This document shows positions 7,541-16,165 of a DNA stretch of 19,451 nt, in pieces. A program made the translations under genes and the position numbers. Source of the DNA: a bacterium. Lineage in GTDB: Bacteria > B130-G9. Below the pieces are notes generated by a model that saw only the letters and a list, made by a program, of their open reading frames with translations, had not been told where the DNA came from and made no database searches. The number at the start of each line of letters is the position of its first letter. The first letter of the stretch is position 1. The DNA lies in the NCBI GenBank assembly GCA_021160245.1, contig JAGHCW010000242.1, positions 1 to 19,451 on the forward strand, read 5' to 3'.

Positions 7541-7978
7541 CACAGCGCCGAAACGCCGCTAAACACTTGACGTCAGACACTCTCCAAGCCCTCCCAAAGA
7601 GAACTTCAGACTCCTACGCGCCTCGACCACCGAAAAACGCCCTTAGCGACTCTGCTACCCACTACATCTGACATAAATCACACCCACAAACACCACCGGT
7701 TGAGAATCCCTGACCCCCACAAACACCATCCTGCGGAACTGCTGGTCATTCCCGGCCGCGCTTGACCGCGGCGAGATACCAGTGGTACTATCGCTCAAAC
7801 TGTACATACAGAGCCCGCGGGCAATGTCTTCCTACCGCCTTTCGCCTTCGGAAATATGTGCTCCGCACCGTTAGTCTCTCGATCTCCGGAAGTCTGCTTC
7901 CCACACCACAGACGAATCCCGTCCGACTTCTCTCTCTCCATCATGAATGTCTCGATCAACGGCGGTCCAGCTACATCC
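7541..7978. other. Gene-poor spacer with paired 33-bp-spaced segments
   Basis: No convincing gene is seen in these 438 bases. They contain the 13-mer cccacaaacacca twice, at 7683-7695 and 7716-7728, exactly 33 bp apart. A GC hairpin with 6-bp arms GCCGCG/CGCGGC and a 6-nt loop lies at 7755-7772. On the minus strand a 50-codon frame (7807 to 7655) is open and spans both copies, giving MVFVGV and VVFVGV eleven residues apart. I take this as a short repeated intergenic element rather than a gene. Confidence 0.45.
7683..7728. repeat. Two direct copies of a 13-bp motif with 33-bp period
   Basis: The 13-mer cccacaaacacca is identical at 7683-7695 and 7716-7728, and flanking bases (cc after the copy with one variable base) also agree. 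The period of 33 is a multiple of three. No further copies were noticed in the window. Confidence 0.6.
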
Positions 7979-10747
7979 TTATGACGCTTGTCCCCCGGAC
8001 TTTCGCCTGAGTCGCTTGCCGAGCTTCATCAGTTCAAACGCAATGAGATAGATTGCGGCCGCGCCCAGTATGTAAATCCAGTCGATGGCACGGGGCCCAA
8101 TGAAGTAGAGAAAGTCCCTTATGAAGGGAGCATATACCGCCAGGCAGACCATGCCGATTGAGCCAGCAATCGAGGCCAGCAGAATTTTGTTCGTGGCGAA
8201 GTCCCGATCGAAGATGCTCCTGAAGTCGAATCGCCGCGAGATGATATTGACGAACTGGCAGAATGCGATCGTCAAGTAGCTGAGCGCCGTTGCCCGCGCA
8301 TAGTGCATGGTGGTCATCATGTCGGTTGTGAGTTTGATCCCCTCTCGGGACATGTAGATCCCGAAATTGGCGAACGCGAGCGCGCCCATGAGGATACCTA
8401 AAAGGAGCACCTCAACCGAAGTTGCGGTGTTCACTATGCGGGCCTTCGGGTCACGAGGCGGCGCGTTCATGATGCCGTCCGCTGGCGGGTCGAACGTCAG
8501 AAATGTAAGCGGCATAACTTCAGCAAGCAGGTCGATTGCCAGTATCTGGATGGCCAGTATAGGTATCGCCCAATCTCCGAGGGCTACGGCTGCGAGTCCC
8601 AAGAGCACGATCACAAGCTCCGCGGCGTTGGTTGTCAGCGAGGCTAGGACAGTTTTCCTCAGGTTAGCGTAGATCGTCCTCCCTTCCTTGACCGCCTCAA
8701 CAAGCGTTAAGAAGCTATCATCGAGCAGGACGAGCTCTGCCGCCTCTTTTGCGACATCTGTTCCTGTCCGCCCCATCGCCACGCCAATTGCAGCTCGCTT
8801 TAGCGCCGGCGCATCGTTGACACCATCACCTGTGACAGCTACTACTTCGCCCTGTTTCTCCAAAAGACTCACAATCCGCAATTTGTCCTCTGGATCGACT
8901 CGCGAGAAAATAACGGCATCTGTTGAATTGAGCACCTCTGAAAGTTTGCTGTCGTTCATCTGTTCAAGTTCGGCGCCAGTGTAAACCGGTGGCTCGCCGG
9001 CCCGAGAAAGCCCGATCTCTCGGCCCACGGCCTGGGCGGTGATTGCGTGGTCTCCCGTCATGATGATGATCCTGATATGAGCGTCGTGACAACTTTCAAT
9101 CGCCTCCTTCACGCCCTCCTTCGGCGGATCGATCATCCCCATAAGGCCGAGGAATACTACATCTTTCTCGACAGCCTCGATTTCATAGTCGGAGCCGTTC
9201 TCCTCAAGTGGGCGGAAGGCGATCGCAAGCACGCGGAGCGCCTGGCGGGAGTAGGCCTCGTTCAGATGCTGGATGTGCCGCTTGTCCTCTTCTGTGATGG
9301 GGACGGTTTTCCCATCTCGATAGATGAACTTGGAGATGGATAAGACGCTCGCAGTAGCGCCTTTTACCGCGAGTTGTTGACGGTCTCCGAACTGACGGAC
9401 GGAGCTCATCCGCTTGCGCTCCGAATCGAACGGAAACTCGTGCAGCTCTTTGTTCTCCTCGTCCTCCTTCGGGCTTCGGGTCCCCAGCTTCGTAGAGAGA
9501 GTTATGAGCGCCGCCTCGGTTGGGTCGCCAATTGGATACCAGCTATGATGTTCATCGTCAGGCGGGCGAATCTCAGCATTCGACGCCATTGTTGCGGCAT
9601 CCATCATAATCTCTATTTCGTCGATCTGGTCCTTGGTGAGAGGTTTGCCGTCCGGGCCCAGGATGCTTCCGACTGGTTCATAGCCGATGCCGGTCGTCTT
9701 GAACTCCTTGCCATTAGACCAGACCGTGGTGACTGTCATCTCATTCTTGGTGAGCGTGCCCGTCTTGTCAGTGCATATCACGGTCGTGGAGCCGAGTGTC
9801 TCGACAGAGGGGAGGCTCTTCACCACGGCCTTGCGCTCGGCCAATCTCCTACTCGTCGTTGAGAGCGCCACATTGACCTGTGCGGGCAACGCCTGAGGCA
9901 CGGCTGCAACCGCAATGCCAAGTGCGTATATTAGACTCGTAAAAAGCGCGAATCCTTGCCACAGGGCAACCAGGAACAATCCTACACTGATTGCTACTAC
10001 GATGATTGTCAGGTACTTCGCGAGGACGCCTAGTTCCTTTTGTAGAGGCGATCTTGCGGTCTTGGTCTCTTGAGTCATGCTGGCTATCTTGCCCATCTCG
10101 GTGTCCATGCCGGTTTTGATAACGACACCCAACGCGGTGCCCGTGGCGACAGTTGTGCCGGTATAGGCAATGTTATCTCGATCCGCGATGATGCTTCGCT
10201 CTGGTATCGCCTTGCTATGCTTCCCCTCAGGGGTTGATTCTCCCGTTAGAGAGAACTCATTTGTTCGAAGATCGAAAGCTTCAATAATGCGCATGTCGGC
10301 AGGCACTTTGTCGCCCGCCTCAACCTGGACAACGTCCCCTGGTACCAGCAGGTGCTGGGAGAGCTCCTGGACCTCGCCTTCGACCATGACCTTCGCCGGT
10401 GAATTGATGAGCTCTCGCAGGCGTTCCAGTACCTTGCCGGCCTTGTACTCCTGCACGAAGCCAATGACAGAGTTGATCATCACAATGACAAACATCACTG
10501 TCCCGTCGCGGTAGCTGCCTATGGCGAACGATATGGCGCCCCCAGCTATCAAGACGAGAACGAGTAGTTCCCTAAACTGCATCAAAAACAGAAGCCACTT
10601 GGGCATTCCGACGTCTGCTGCTATCTCATTTGGCCCATGTTCCCGGCGCCTGCGATCAGACTCGTCGCGCGGCAAGCCCTTCTCGCTGGTTCCCAGCGCA
10701 TCCATGGCCTCGCGGGCCGTCATCTGGTAGAATTCTCTCTCAGCCAT
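7979..10747 (-). CDS. P-type cation-transporting ATPase (P2-like), PQALP variant
   Basis: A 922-residue inner-membrane ion pump. All core parts are present: N-terminal cation-ATPase domain with HGPNEIA, actuator TGES at 168-171, DKTGT with phospho-acceptor Asp327, nucleotide-domain KGAT at 462-465, TGDHAITA at 565-572, and the hinge TGDGVNDAP at 639-647. About ten membrane segments are arranged as in Ca2+ or Na+/K+ pumps. The ion site differs from SERCA: M4 reads VPQALP with Gln285 where PEGLP has Glu, M5 keeps Asn707 and Glu710, and M6 reads IDLLAE with Asp739 and Glu743. The transported ion is therefore uncertain; Ca2+, Na+, Mg2+ or H+ are possible. A TGAGGA site precedes ATG 10747, and the gene is divergent from tex. 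Confidence 0.9.
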   Translation of the reverse strand: MAEREFYQMTAREAMDALGTSEKGLPRDESDRRRREHGPNEIAADVGMPKWLLFLMQFRELLVLVLIAGGAISFAIGSYRDGTVMFVIVMINSVIGFVQEYKAGKVLERLRELINSPAKVMVEGEVQELSQHLLVPGDVVQVEAGDKVPADMRIIEAFDLRTNEFSLTGESTPEGKHSKAIPERSIIADRDNIAYTGTTVATGTALGVVIKTGMDTEMGKIASMTQETKTARSPLQKELGVLAKYLTIIVVAISVGLFLVALWQGFALFTSLIYALGIAVAAVPQALPAQVNVALSTTSRRLAERKAVVKSLPSVETLGSTTVICTDKTGTLTKNEMTVTTVWSNGKEFKTTGIGYEPVGSILGPDGKPLTKDQIDEIEIMMDAATMASNAEIRPPDDEHHSWYPIGDPTEAALITLSTKLGTRSPKEDEENKELHEFPFDSERKRMSSVRQFGDRQQLAVKGATASVLSISKFIYRDGKTVPITEEDKRHIQHLNEAYSRQALRVLAIAFRPLEENGSDYEIEAVEKDVVFLGLMGMIDPPKEGVKEAIESCHDAHIRIIIMTGDHAITAQAVGREIGLSRAGEPPVYTGAELEQMNDSKLSEVLNSTDAVIFSRVDPEDKLRIVSLLEKQGEVVAVTGDGVNDAPALKRAAIGVAMGRTGTDVAKEAAELVLLDDSFLTLVEAVKEGRTIYANLRKTVLASLTTNAAELVIVLLGLAAVALGDWAIPILAIQILAIDLLAEVMPLTFLTFDPPADGIMNAPPRDPKARIVNTATSVEVLLLGILMGALAFANFGIYMSREGIKLTTDMMTTMHYARATALSYLTIAFCQFVNIISRRFDFRSIFDRDFATNKILLASIAGSIGMVCLAVYAPFIRDFLYFIGPRAIDWIYILGAAAIYLIAFELMKLGKRLRRKSGGQAS

Positions 10748-10792
10748 CTACAGTATCCTCAGTTTTGGAATACTCGTTTGCGCAAAGCAGCT

Positions 10793-10821
10793 AAGATACA
10801 CAATGCGCCCTGAAATCCCAA
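10793..10821 (-). promoter_or_regulatory. Sigma70-like promoter candidate for the P-type ATPase gene
   Basis: On the minus strand TTGGGA (complement of 10816-10821) and TATCTT (complement of 10793-10798) are separated by 17 nt, each matching consensus at 4 of 6. This would give a leader of about 40 nt before ATG 10747. It rests on inspection only. I found no equally good promoter for tex on the other strand. Confidence 0.35.
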
Positions 10822-10963
10822 GACGAACATACACTTTGATTCTTGCCCTGCTCACTTGCAGGTCAAGACGGCCCACAAGGAGACATATTTATTGCAACTA
10901 AGAGGGAATAGGGGGATGATTGAAATGGATAGAGGGTGAAAGACCGAAATGGGAAGTGAATAG

Positions 10964-13108
10964 ATGACCACAAACCACATATCTACTATTGCTCGTGAGC
11001 TGAAGCTCGGCCGAAGACAGATTGAGGCCACTGCAGCGTTGCTCAAAGAGGGTAGTACTGTGCCCTTCATCGCTCGCTACCGTAAAGAGGCAACCGGCTC
11101 GCTCGATGAGGTGGCAATAGTTTCAATCCGCGACCGGCTGGAGCAGCTGGAGCAATTGGACAAGCGTCGCGAGGCTATCCTGCAATCACTTTTGGAGCGT
11201 GAGCTTCTTACCGAGGAGCTAAAGAAGGCGATAGACGCCGCCCAAACAATGGCGGAGCTGGAGGATATCTATTTACCGTATAAGCCGAAGCGGCGAACTC
11301 GCGCCAGCATCGCCAAGGAAAAAGGCCTGGAGCCCCTCGCAAGTCTTCTATTCTTGAACCAAGAGAATGAGGCAATCGACCCATTGGCAGAGGCCGCGAA
11401 GTTCGTCGATGAGGAGAAGAATGTCTCCTCTGTTGACGAGGCGCTGGCCGGCGCTCGGGATATTATCGCGGAGATGGTTAGTGAGGACCGTGATGCCCGT
11501 AGGCTGCTGCGAGACCTTTTCCTTAAGAAGGCGACATTGAAGTCCCAGATGATCAAGGGAAAGGAGATCGACGGAGCGAAGTTCAAGGACTATTTCGACT
11601 GGGAGGAGCTCGCCAAGGATGCCCCGTCGCATAGGATATTGGCGCTTCTGCGTGGCGAGCGCGAGAAATATCTCTCCCTGCATGTCCAACCGCCGCGTGA
11701 GGAGGCCGAATCGTTAATTCTAAGCCAGTTTGTGCTGGCAAAGACGAGGGCCTCGGAGCAAGTTGCGGAGGCGGCTCGGGATTCCATTAAGCGACTGCTT
11801 GGCCCATCAATGGAGAACGAATTTAGGTCATCTCTCAAGCTGCGGGCTGATGATGAGGCAATAAAGGTCTTCGCTGACAATCTCCGTGAATTGCTCCTCG
11901 CATCGCCTCTTGGTCAGAAAAGAGTCCTTGCGCTCGACCCCGGCTTTCGAACAGGATGCAAGCTAGCCTGCCTCAATGAACAGGGAGACCTACTGGTCCA
12001 CGACGTCATATACCCCCATAGCGGCGATACGGCGGCCAGAGCGGCCGGGAAGAGGATGACCGAGCTCTGTCGCGAGAACAGAATTGAGGCCATCGCCATT
12101 GGGAATGGTACCGCCAGCCGCGAGACCGAGGCGTTCGTGCGTGGTCTTGAGCTATCTAGTGCAATCCCTATTGTCGTGGTGAGCGAATCTGGGGCATCGA
12201 TATACTCAACCTCGGAGATAGCCCGCGCGGAGTTTCCGGACTATGACGCAACTGTTAGGGGCGCCATATCCATCGGACGGCGGCTCATGGACCCGCTCTC
12301 AGAGCTCGTTAAGGTCGATCCCAAGTCAATTGGCGTCGGCCAGTATCAGCACGACGTTGACCAGGCGGAGCTTCGGAGCACCCTTGATGAGGTCGTGATC
12401 AGCTGCGTCAACAAAGTCGGTGTCGATCTCAATACCGCAAGCCGTGAGCTGCTCTCTTACGTCTCGGGACTTGGGCCTCAGCTTGCTCAGAACATCGTGG
12501 AGTATCGTGCTCAAAACGGCGCCTTCAGCTCGCGCAAGCAGCTGAGCAAAGTCCGCCGGCTCGGACCGAAGGCTTTTGAGCAGGCCGCCGGATTTCTTCG
12601 AATACAGGGAGCGAAGCACCCTCTCGACTCATCGGGAGTGCATCCTGAGAGCTATCGGATCGTTGATAAGATGGCCGTGGATTGCGGATGCACCATCTCA
12701 GAGCTGATGAAAGAGGAGAGACTCCGAAAAAAGATTGAGATCGACCGGTATGTATCGGCCACGATAGGTTTGCCGACGCTCAGCGATATCCTAAAAGAGC
12801 TCGCAGCGCCTGGGCGTGATCCGCGCATGAGATTCGAGGTCTTCTCCTTCAAAGAGGGAATAATGACGATTGGGGACCTGGAGGAGGGTATGCAGCTTCC
12901 CGGAATCGTGACTAACGTAACCGCATTCGGCGCATTCGTTGACATTGGCGTGCGTCAGGACGGACTTGTTCACATCAGCAACCTTGCGGACCGGTTCGTC
13001 AAGAATCCGGCGGATATTGTCAAGGCCGGCCAACACGTCTTGGTTACCGTGCTGGCAATTGATGTCCAGCGCCGGCGCATCTCGCTTTCGATGAAAAATA
13101 CCGCTTAG
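10964..13108 (+). CDS. tex: Tex-like S1 RNA-binding protein
   Basis: Tex is a conserved cytoplasmic nucleic-acid-binding protein linked to transcription and RNA metabolism. The 714-residue product has the helical N-terminus with STVPFIARYRKEATGSLDE and YLPYKPKRRTRASIAKEKGLEPLA. The YqgF/RNase H-like domain follows, starting near 325 with LDPGFRTG. A helix-hairpin-helix region lies at about 490-530 (LNTASRELLSYVSGLGP), and a C-terminal S1 domain runs from about 642 (GIVTNVTAFGAFVDIG...DGLVHIS). Order and length are typical. ATG 10964 is preceded by GGGAAGTGA. The gene appears monocistronic, divergent from the P-type ATPase and followed by a 421-bp spacer. Confidence 0.95.
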   Translation: MTTNHISTIARELKLGRRQIEATAALLKEGSTVPFIARYRKEATGSLDEVAIVSIRDRLEQLEQLDKRREAILQSLLERELLTEELKKAIDAAQTMAELEDIYLPYKPKRRTRASIAKEKGLEPLASLLFLNQENEAIDPLAEAAKFVDEEKNVSSVDEALAGARDIIAEMVSEDRDARRLLRDLFLKKATLKSQMIKGKEIDGAKFKDYFDWEELAKDAPSHRILALLRGEREKYLSLHVQPPREEAESLILSQFVLAKTRASEQVAEAARDSIKRLLGPSMENEFRSSLKLRADDEAIKVFADNLRELLLASPLGQKRVLALDPGFRTGCKLACLNEQGDLLVHDVIYPHSGDTAARAAGKRMTELCRENRIEAIAIGNGTASRETEAFVRGLELSSAIPIVVVSESGASIYSTSEIARAEFPDYDATVRGAISIGRRLMDPLSELVKVDPKSIGVGQYQHDVDQAELRSTLDEVVISCVNKVGVDLNTASRELLSYVSGLGPQLAQNIVEYRAQNGAFSSRKQLSKVRRLGPKAFEQAAGFLRIQGAKHPLDSSGVHPESYRIVDKMAVDCGCTISELMKEERLRKKIEIDRYVSATIGLPTLSDILKELAAPGRDPRMRFEVFSFKEGIMTIGDLEEGMQLPGIVTNVTAFGAFVDIGVRQDGLVHISNLADRFVKNPADIVKAGQHVLVTVLAIDVQRRRISLSMKNTA

Positions 13109-13529
13109 CTAGATCGTGCTTCCTTCTATGTGATTGTGACGGTCGTAATCGTTCTCTCGAATGACTCCTCCATGGCCGGCTCCAGGCGACTCAACGCGGC
13201 TCCGTCGTTCTTGCACAATCAGGAGTTTTCGTAATCATTGGTTTTGTCTGTTGGGGGTTGGGGCTTGTGGGTCACTCATGGGCAGTGCTTCGTTCCCTGG
13301 AGGGGGACCACAATAGCCTGATCAGAAGTTGCACCTACGGCTACTATTGTTTTCGTCCCTCTGGGGCGAAGATGTCCATCGACATTCAACGCAACAATCC
13401 AAGCCCTTCAGCAACCCACGAGATGAATACGGAAACTCCTCACGGATTGCGCCTCTTGCCTTGCCGCCCGTGGGCTGTTAGTTTCTACTAATCTTGGACC
13501 ACATCATAAGAAAGGACTAAAAAAGCGCT
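13109..13529. other. Spacer between tex and selD
   Basis: I see no convincing gene in these 421 bases. A 77-codon frame at 13258-13491 has a poor start and an odd composition. An imperfect inverted repeat is present: caatagcc near 13311-13318 pairs with ggct-act-attg near 13338-13349, making a stem-loop of about 40 nt with an unpaired insertion. Another plus-strand frame through 13329-13427 reads VAPTATIVFVPLG, then CPSTFNATIQ, which does not begin with a start codon. It may be a dispersed intergenic element. The selD leader starts at the 3' end, with AAAGGA at about 13511-13516. Confidence 0.4.
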
Positions 13530-14597
13530 GTGACCAAAGATGAGAGAGCGGAGATTCAAGAGAGACTGACCGCCTCGGTGGCGGGGGCTGGGTGAGCGTC
13601 TAAGCTAGGTCCGGGTGACCTATTAGAGGCTCTCTGTGGACTTCCGCTGAAGAAGGACCCGAATATCATTGCGGGGCCATCGATTGAGCACGCCGAGGAT
13701 GCTGGCGTTTATCGATTGACGGATGAGATCGCGCTCGTTCAAACGATCGATTTCTTCACGCCCATCGTTGACGATCCATTCACTTTTGGCCAGATAGCCG
13801 CCGCGAATGCGCTCAGCGATCTCTATGCGATGGGTGCGAGGCCTCTCTCTGCGCTGAACCTCGTCTGTTTCCCGAGCAAGAAGATGGAGATTGACGTCCT
13901 GCGGCGCGTCCTGTTGGGGGGCCTCAATAAGGTACACGAGGCGGGCGCCGTGTTGCTTGGCGGTCATTCCATCGACGATCCCGAGATAAAATATGGGCTT
14001 GCGGTTACGGGCCTCGCTCATCCCGATAAGATAGTCAGAAACAACACCGCTAAGGTCGGCGACAAGCTCATCTTGACCAAGCCAATTGGCACCGGTGTTA
14101 TCTCCACGGCGGTAAAGGGGGGGCTTGTCGATGAACGAGGCGCGGCTAAGGTCGCACAGACTATGGCAATGCTCAATAAAGGCGCTGCCGAGGCCATGAT
14201 AAAGGTTGGAGTCAATGCCTGCACGGACGTAACGGGCTTTGGGCTTGTGGGCCACCTCACTGAGATGATGTCCGAGGATAGATTCGGCGTGCGCCTCGAT
14301 CTTGATTCTCTTCCGTTGATGGACGGCGCGGTCGATTTCATGCGTCAGAAAATCGCTCCAGGGGGCTTATTCCGCAATCGGAAGTTCTGGGGAGACAGGA
14401 TCATTCCGGACGACGAGGTTCCCCAAGAGATATTCAATCTTCTCTTCGACCCACAGACTTCGGGAGGCCTTTTGATCGCCGTCGAATGCGCAAAATGCGA
14501 CCTCCTCCGGCGCGAGCTCGCACTAGCTAACGTTGCTACTATCGCCGAGATTGGCGAGATCATACCTGAACCTATCGGGCGTCTCATAGTGAGATAG
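13530..14597 (+). CDS. selD: Selenophosphate synthetase, itself a selenoprotein (Sec22 encoded by UGA)
   Basis: SelD makes selenophosphate from selenide and ATP, the selenium donor for Sec-tRNA and 2-selenouridine. Translation from GTG 13530 gives 21 residues ending VAGAG, an in-frame UGA at 13593-13595, then ASKLGPGDL and an uninterrupted SelD body. The UGA falls exactly where E. coli SelD has Cys17, and the conserved Lys is three residues on, as in the family. ANALSDLYAMGARP, LGGHSIDDPEIKYGLAVTG, KPIGTG, DVTGFGLVGHL and DPQTSGGL are all present. Read through, the protein is about 355 residues, normal for SelD; starting after the UGA removes the catalytic loop. The stop at 13518-13520 leaves GTG 13530 as the first possible start. 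A SECIS-like hairpin follows the UGA. selA, selB and selC must lie elsewhere. Confidence 0.93.
13594..13632 (+). promoter_or_regulatory. Bacterial SECIS hairpin for UGA recoding in selD
   Basis: Immediately 3' of the UGA the RNA folds into a long hairpin. The apical stem TAGGTC (13606-13611) pairs perfectly with GACCTA (13617-13622) around loop CGGGT. Below it a two-base bulge GC (13604-13605) separates CTAA (13600-13603), paired with TTAG (13623-13626). The stem continues with GCGT against AGGC (one G-G mismatch) and GA against TC. The loop begins 16 nt after the UGA and is rich in G, as in bacterial SECIS elements recognised by SelB. The fold was found by eye and its energy was not computed. 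Confidence 0.82.
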
Positions 14598-14692
14598 TGA
14601 CAGATTGAGGTGGAACCCCCTCAGCGCTGGCGTGTTGGATTCTATATGAAGACATTTCCAGATTTAACTTGGCAATAGAGGGGATTACTAGA

Positions 14693-16165
14693 ATGAGAAA
14701 AGCAACCGCAATCTATATTGTCGGGGTCCTTATCGCCTGCGCATTTATGGTCGGTTTCTGGATGGCATCCCGCGACGCAGTGTCAGTCCGAGCCGCGGCG
14801 CCTTCCGAGGCGCTTGCTCAGACGACGGATTCCGCGCCGGAATTAGCCATGACTCCCCACACATTTCGGGATGTGGCCAAGAGAGTCAGCCCGGCTGTTG
14901 TCAGCATAACGTTTAGAAAGGCCGTTAAGACCTCCAGAACCTCATCTCCATTCTGGTTTTTTCAGGACCAATTCGGATTCGGGAGACCCGGGCGGCGTCA
15001 GAGGCAGCCGAAGGAGCAAGAGCATTGGAGCACTGGCGGTGGAACGGGCTTCATCATCGACAAGTCCGGCTTGATCCTAACAAATAACCATGTAGTTGCT
15101 GACGCTGATGAGATAGACGTGAAGCTATTAGATGACAGGGAGTATAGGGCTGAAGTAGTTGGACGGGACCCGCAAACCGATGTGGCATTGATCAGAATAG
15201 ACGCTGGCGAGGACCTACCGGTAGCCGCTCTCGGGGATTCCTCTAAGCTCCAGGTGGGCGATTGGGTTTTGGCCATCGGCAATCCCTTTGGCTATGACCA
15301 CTCCGTTACGGTGGGAGTCGTCAGCGCCAAGGGGCGTCAGATCGGAGCGGGCAACTACGACCGCTTCATCCAGACGGACGCCTCAATCAATCCGGGCAAC
15401 TCCGGGGGCCCACTCATTAACATCTACGGCGAGGTGATTGGGATCAACACTGCAATTGCGGGACTCAGAACCGGTATCGGATTCGCGGTTCCCATCAACA
15501 TGGCCACAGCCATAATCCCAGATTTGAAAGAGCACGGTGAGGTCATTCGCGCTTGGCTGGGTGTTATGATTCAGCCCATCACACCGGACTTCCAGGAATC
15601 GCTCAACCTCGAGAAGCGCGAGGGCGCGCTTGTGTCGGAGGTTGTCGCGGATAGCCCGGCCGAAGAAGCCGGCTTGGAGATCGGCGACGTTATCATTGAA
15701 TTTGACGGTCAGCCTGTGAAGTCGTCACAGCAGCTTCCGGAAATGGTTAGTCTATTGCCCGTGGGCAAGAAGGTGAAACTACAGGTCATCCGCGATGGCA
15801 AGACCAAGAAACTGCGGGCCAAGCTGGCCCAGAAGCCCTCATCAGAGGTCGCAGAAAAGCGTGAAGGAAAGGAGCGCGAAGGGTTGGGTCTTACTGTTCG
15901 CGACTTAAGTCCCGAGACAATCAAGCGATTTGGCTTGCCGGTTAACATGCAGGGCGCAATCGTTACCGATGTTAGGTTCAAGAGCCCGGCTGAGCGAGCC
16001 GGGATAAAAGAAAGCGACATAATCCTCAAGATTGGGTGGAAGCAGGTAAAAGACGCGAATCATTTTTACAGACTCATCGCAGAACTTGAGCCCGGCACAC
16101 ACCTAGTCCTGATATACCGAGCTGGGAATCAGTTTTTCGTTACGGTTGACATTAAGGACGAGTAA
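14693..16165 (+). CDS. HtrA/DegP-type periplasmic serine protease with two PDZ domains
   Basis: A Do-family protease/chaperone that degrades misfolded envelope proteins. The 490-residue product has an N-terminal membrane anchor or signal (about residues 4-25, AIYIVGVLIACAFMVGFW). The trypsin-like domain has triad His133 (TNNHVV), Asp163 (QTDVALI) and Ser237 (GNSGGPL). PDZ1 starts near WLGVMIQPI, and PDZ2 starts near GLTVRDLSPE with the carboxylate-binding-type loop; the total is typical for DegP/MucD. A linker rich in R and Q lies between signal and protease. ATG 14693 is used because AGAGGGG ends 9 nt upstream; a TTG at 14669 is possible. Its stop overlaps the start of the next gene as TAATG. 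Confidence 0.93.
   Translation: MRKATAIYIVGVLIACAFMVGFWMASRDAVSVRAAAPSEALAQTTDSAPELAMTPHTFRDVAKRVSPAVVSITFRKAVKTSRTSSPFWFFQDQFGFGRPGRRQRQPKEQEHWSTGGGTGFIIDKSGLILTNNHVVADADEIDVKLLDDREYRAEVVGRDPQTDVALIRIDAGEDLPVAALGDSSKLQVGDWVLAIGNPFGYDHSVTVGVVSAKGRQIGAGNYDRFIQTDASINPGNSGGPLINIYGEVIGINTAIAGLRTGIGFAVPINMATAIIPDLKEHGEVIRAWLGVMIQPITPDFQESLNLEKREGALVSEVVADSPAEEAGLEIGDVIIEFDGQPVKSSQQLPEMVSLLPVGKKVKLQVIRDGKTKKLRAKLAQKPSSEVAEKREGKEREGLGLTVRDLSPETIKRFGLPVNMQGAIVTDVRFKSPAERAGIKESDIILKIGWKQVKDANHFYRLIAELEPGTHLVLIYRAGNQFFVTVDIKDE

Noticed and set aside
7762-8010. 82-codon plus-strand frame before the P-type ATPase end
   Set aside because: Overlaps the ATPase C-terminus, rich in Arg, Ser and Leu, with no ribosome-binding site and no domain.
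7979-10747. Plus-strand frames opposite the P-type ATPase (8367-8984, 9047-9896, 10170-10730)
   Set aside because: Shadows of a fully conserved 922-residue protein.
13258-13491. 77-codon frame between tex and selD
   Set aside because: TTG start without a Shine-Dalgarno, unusual composition (Cys, Trp, Tyr clusters), no recognisable similarity.
13716-13718. selD start at 13716
   Set aside because: It lies downstream of the conserved active-site segment; the frame continues upstream through a UGA at the Sec position to GTG 13530.
13623-14255. 210-codon frame on the minus strand opposite selD
   Set aside because: Antisense shadow of a clearly conserved gene, without recognisable domain or ribosome-binding site.
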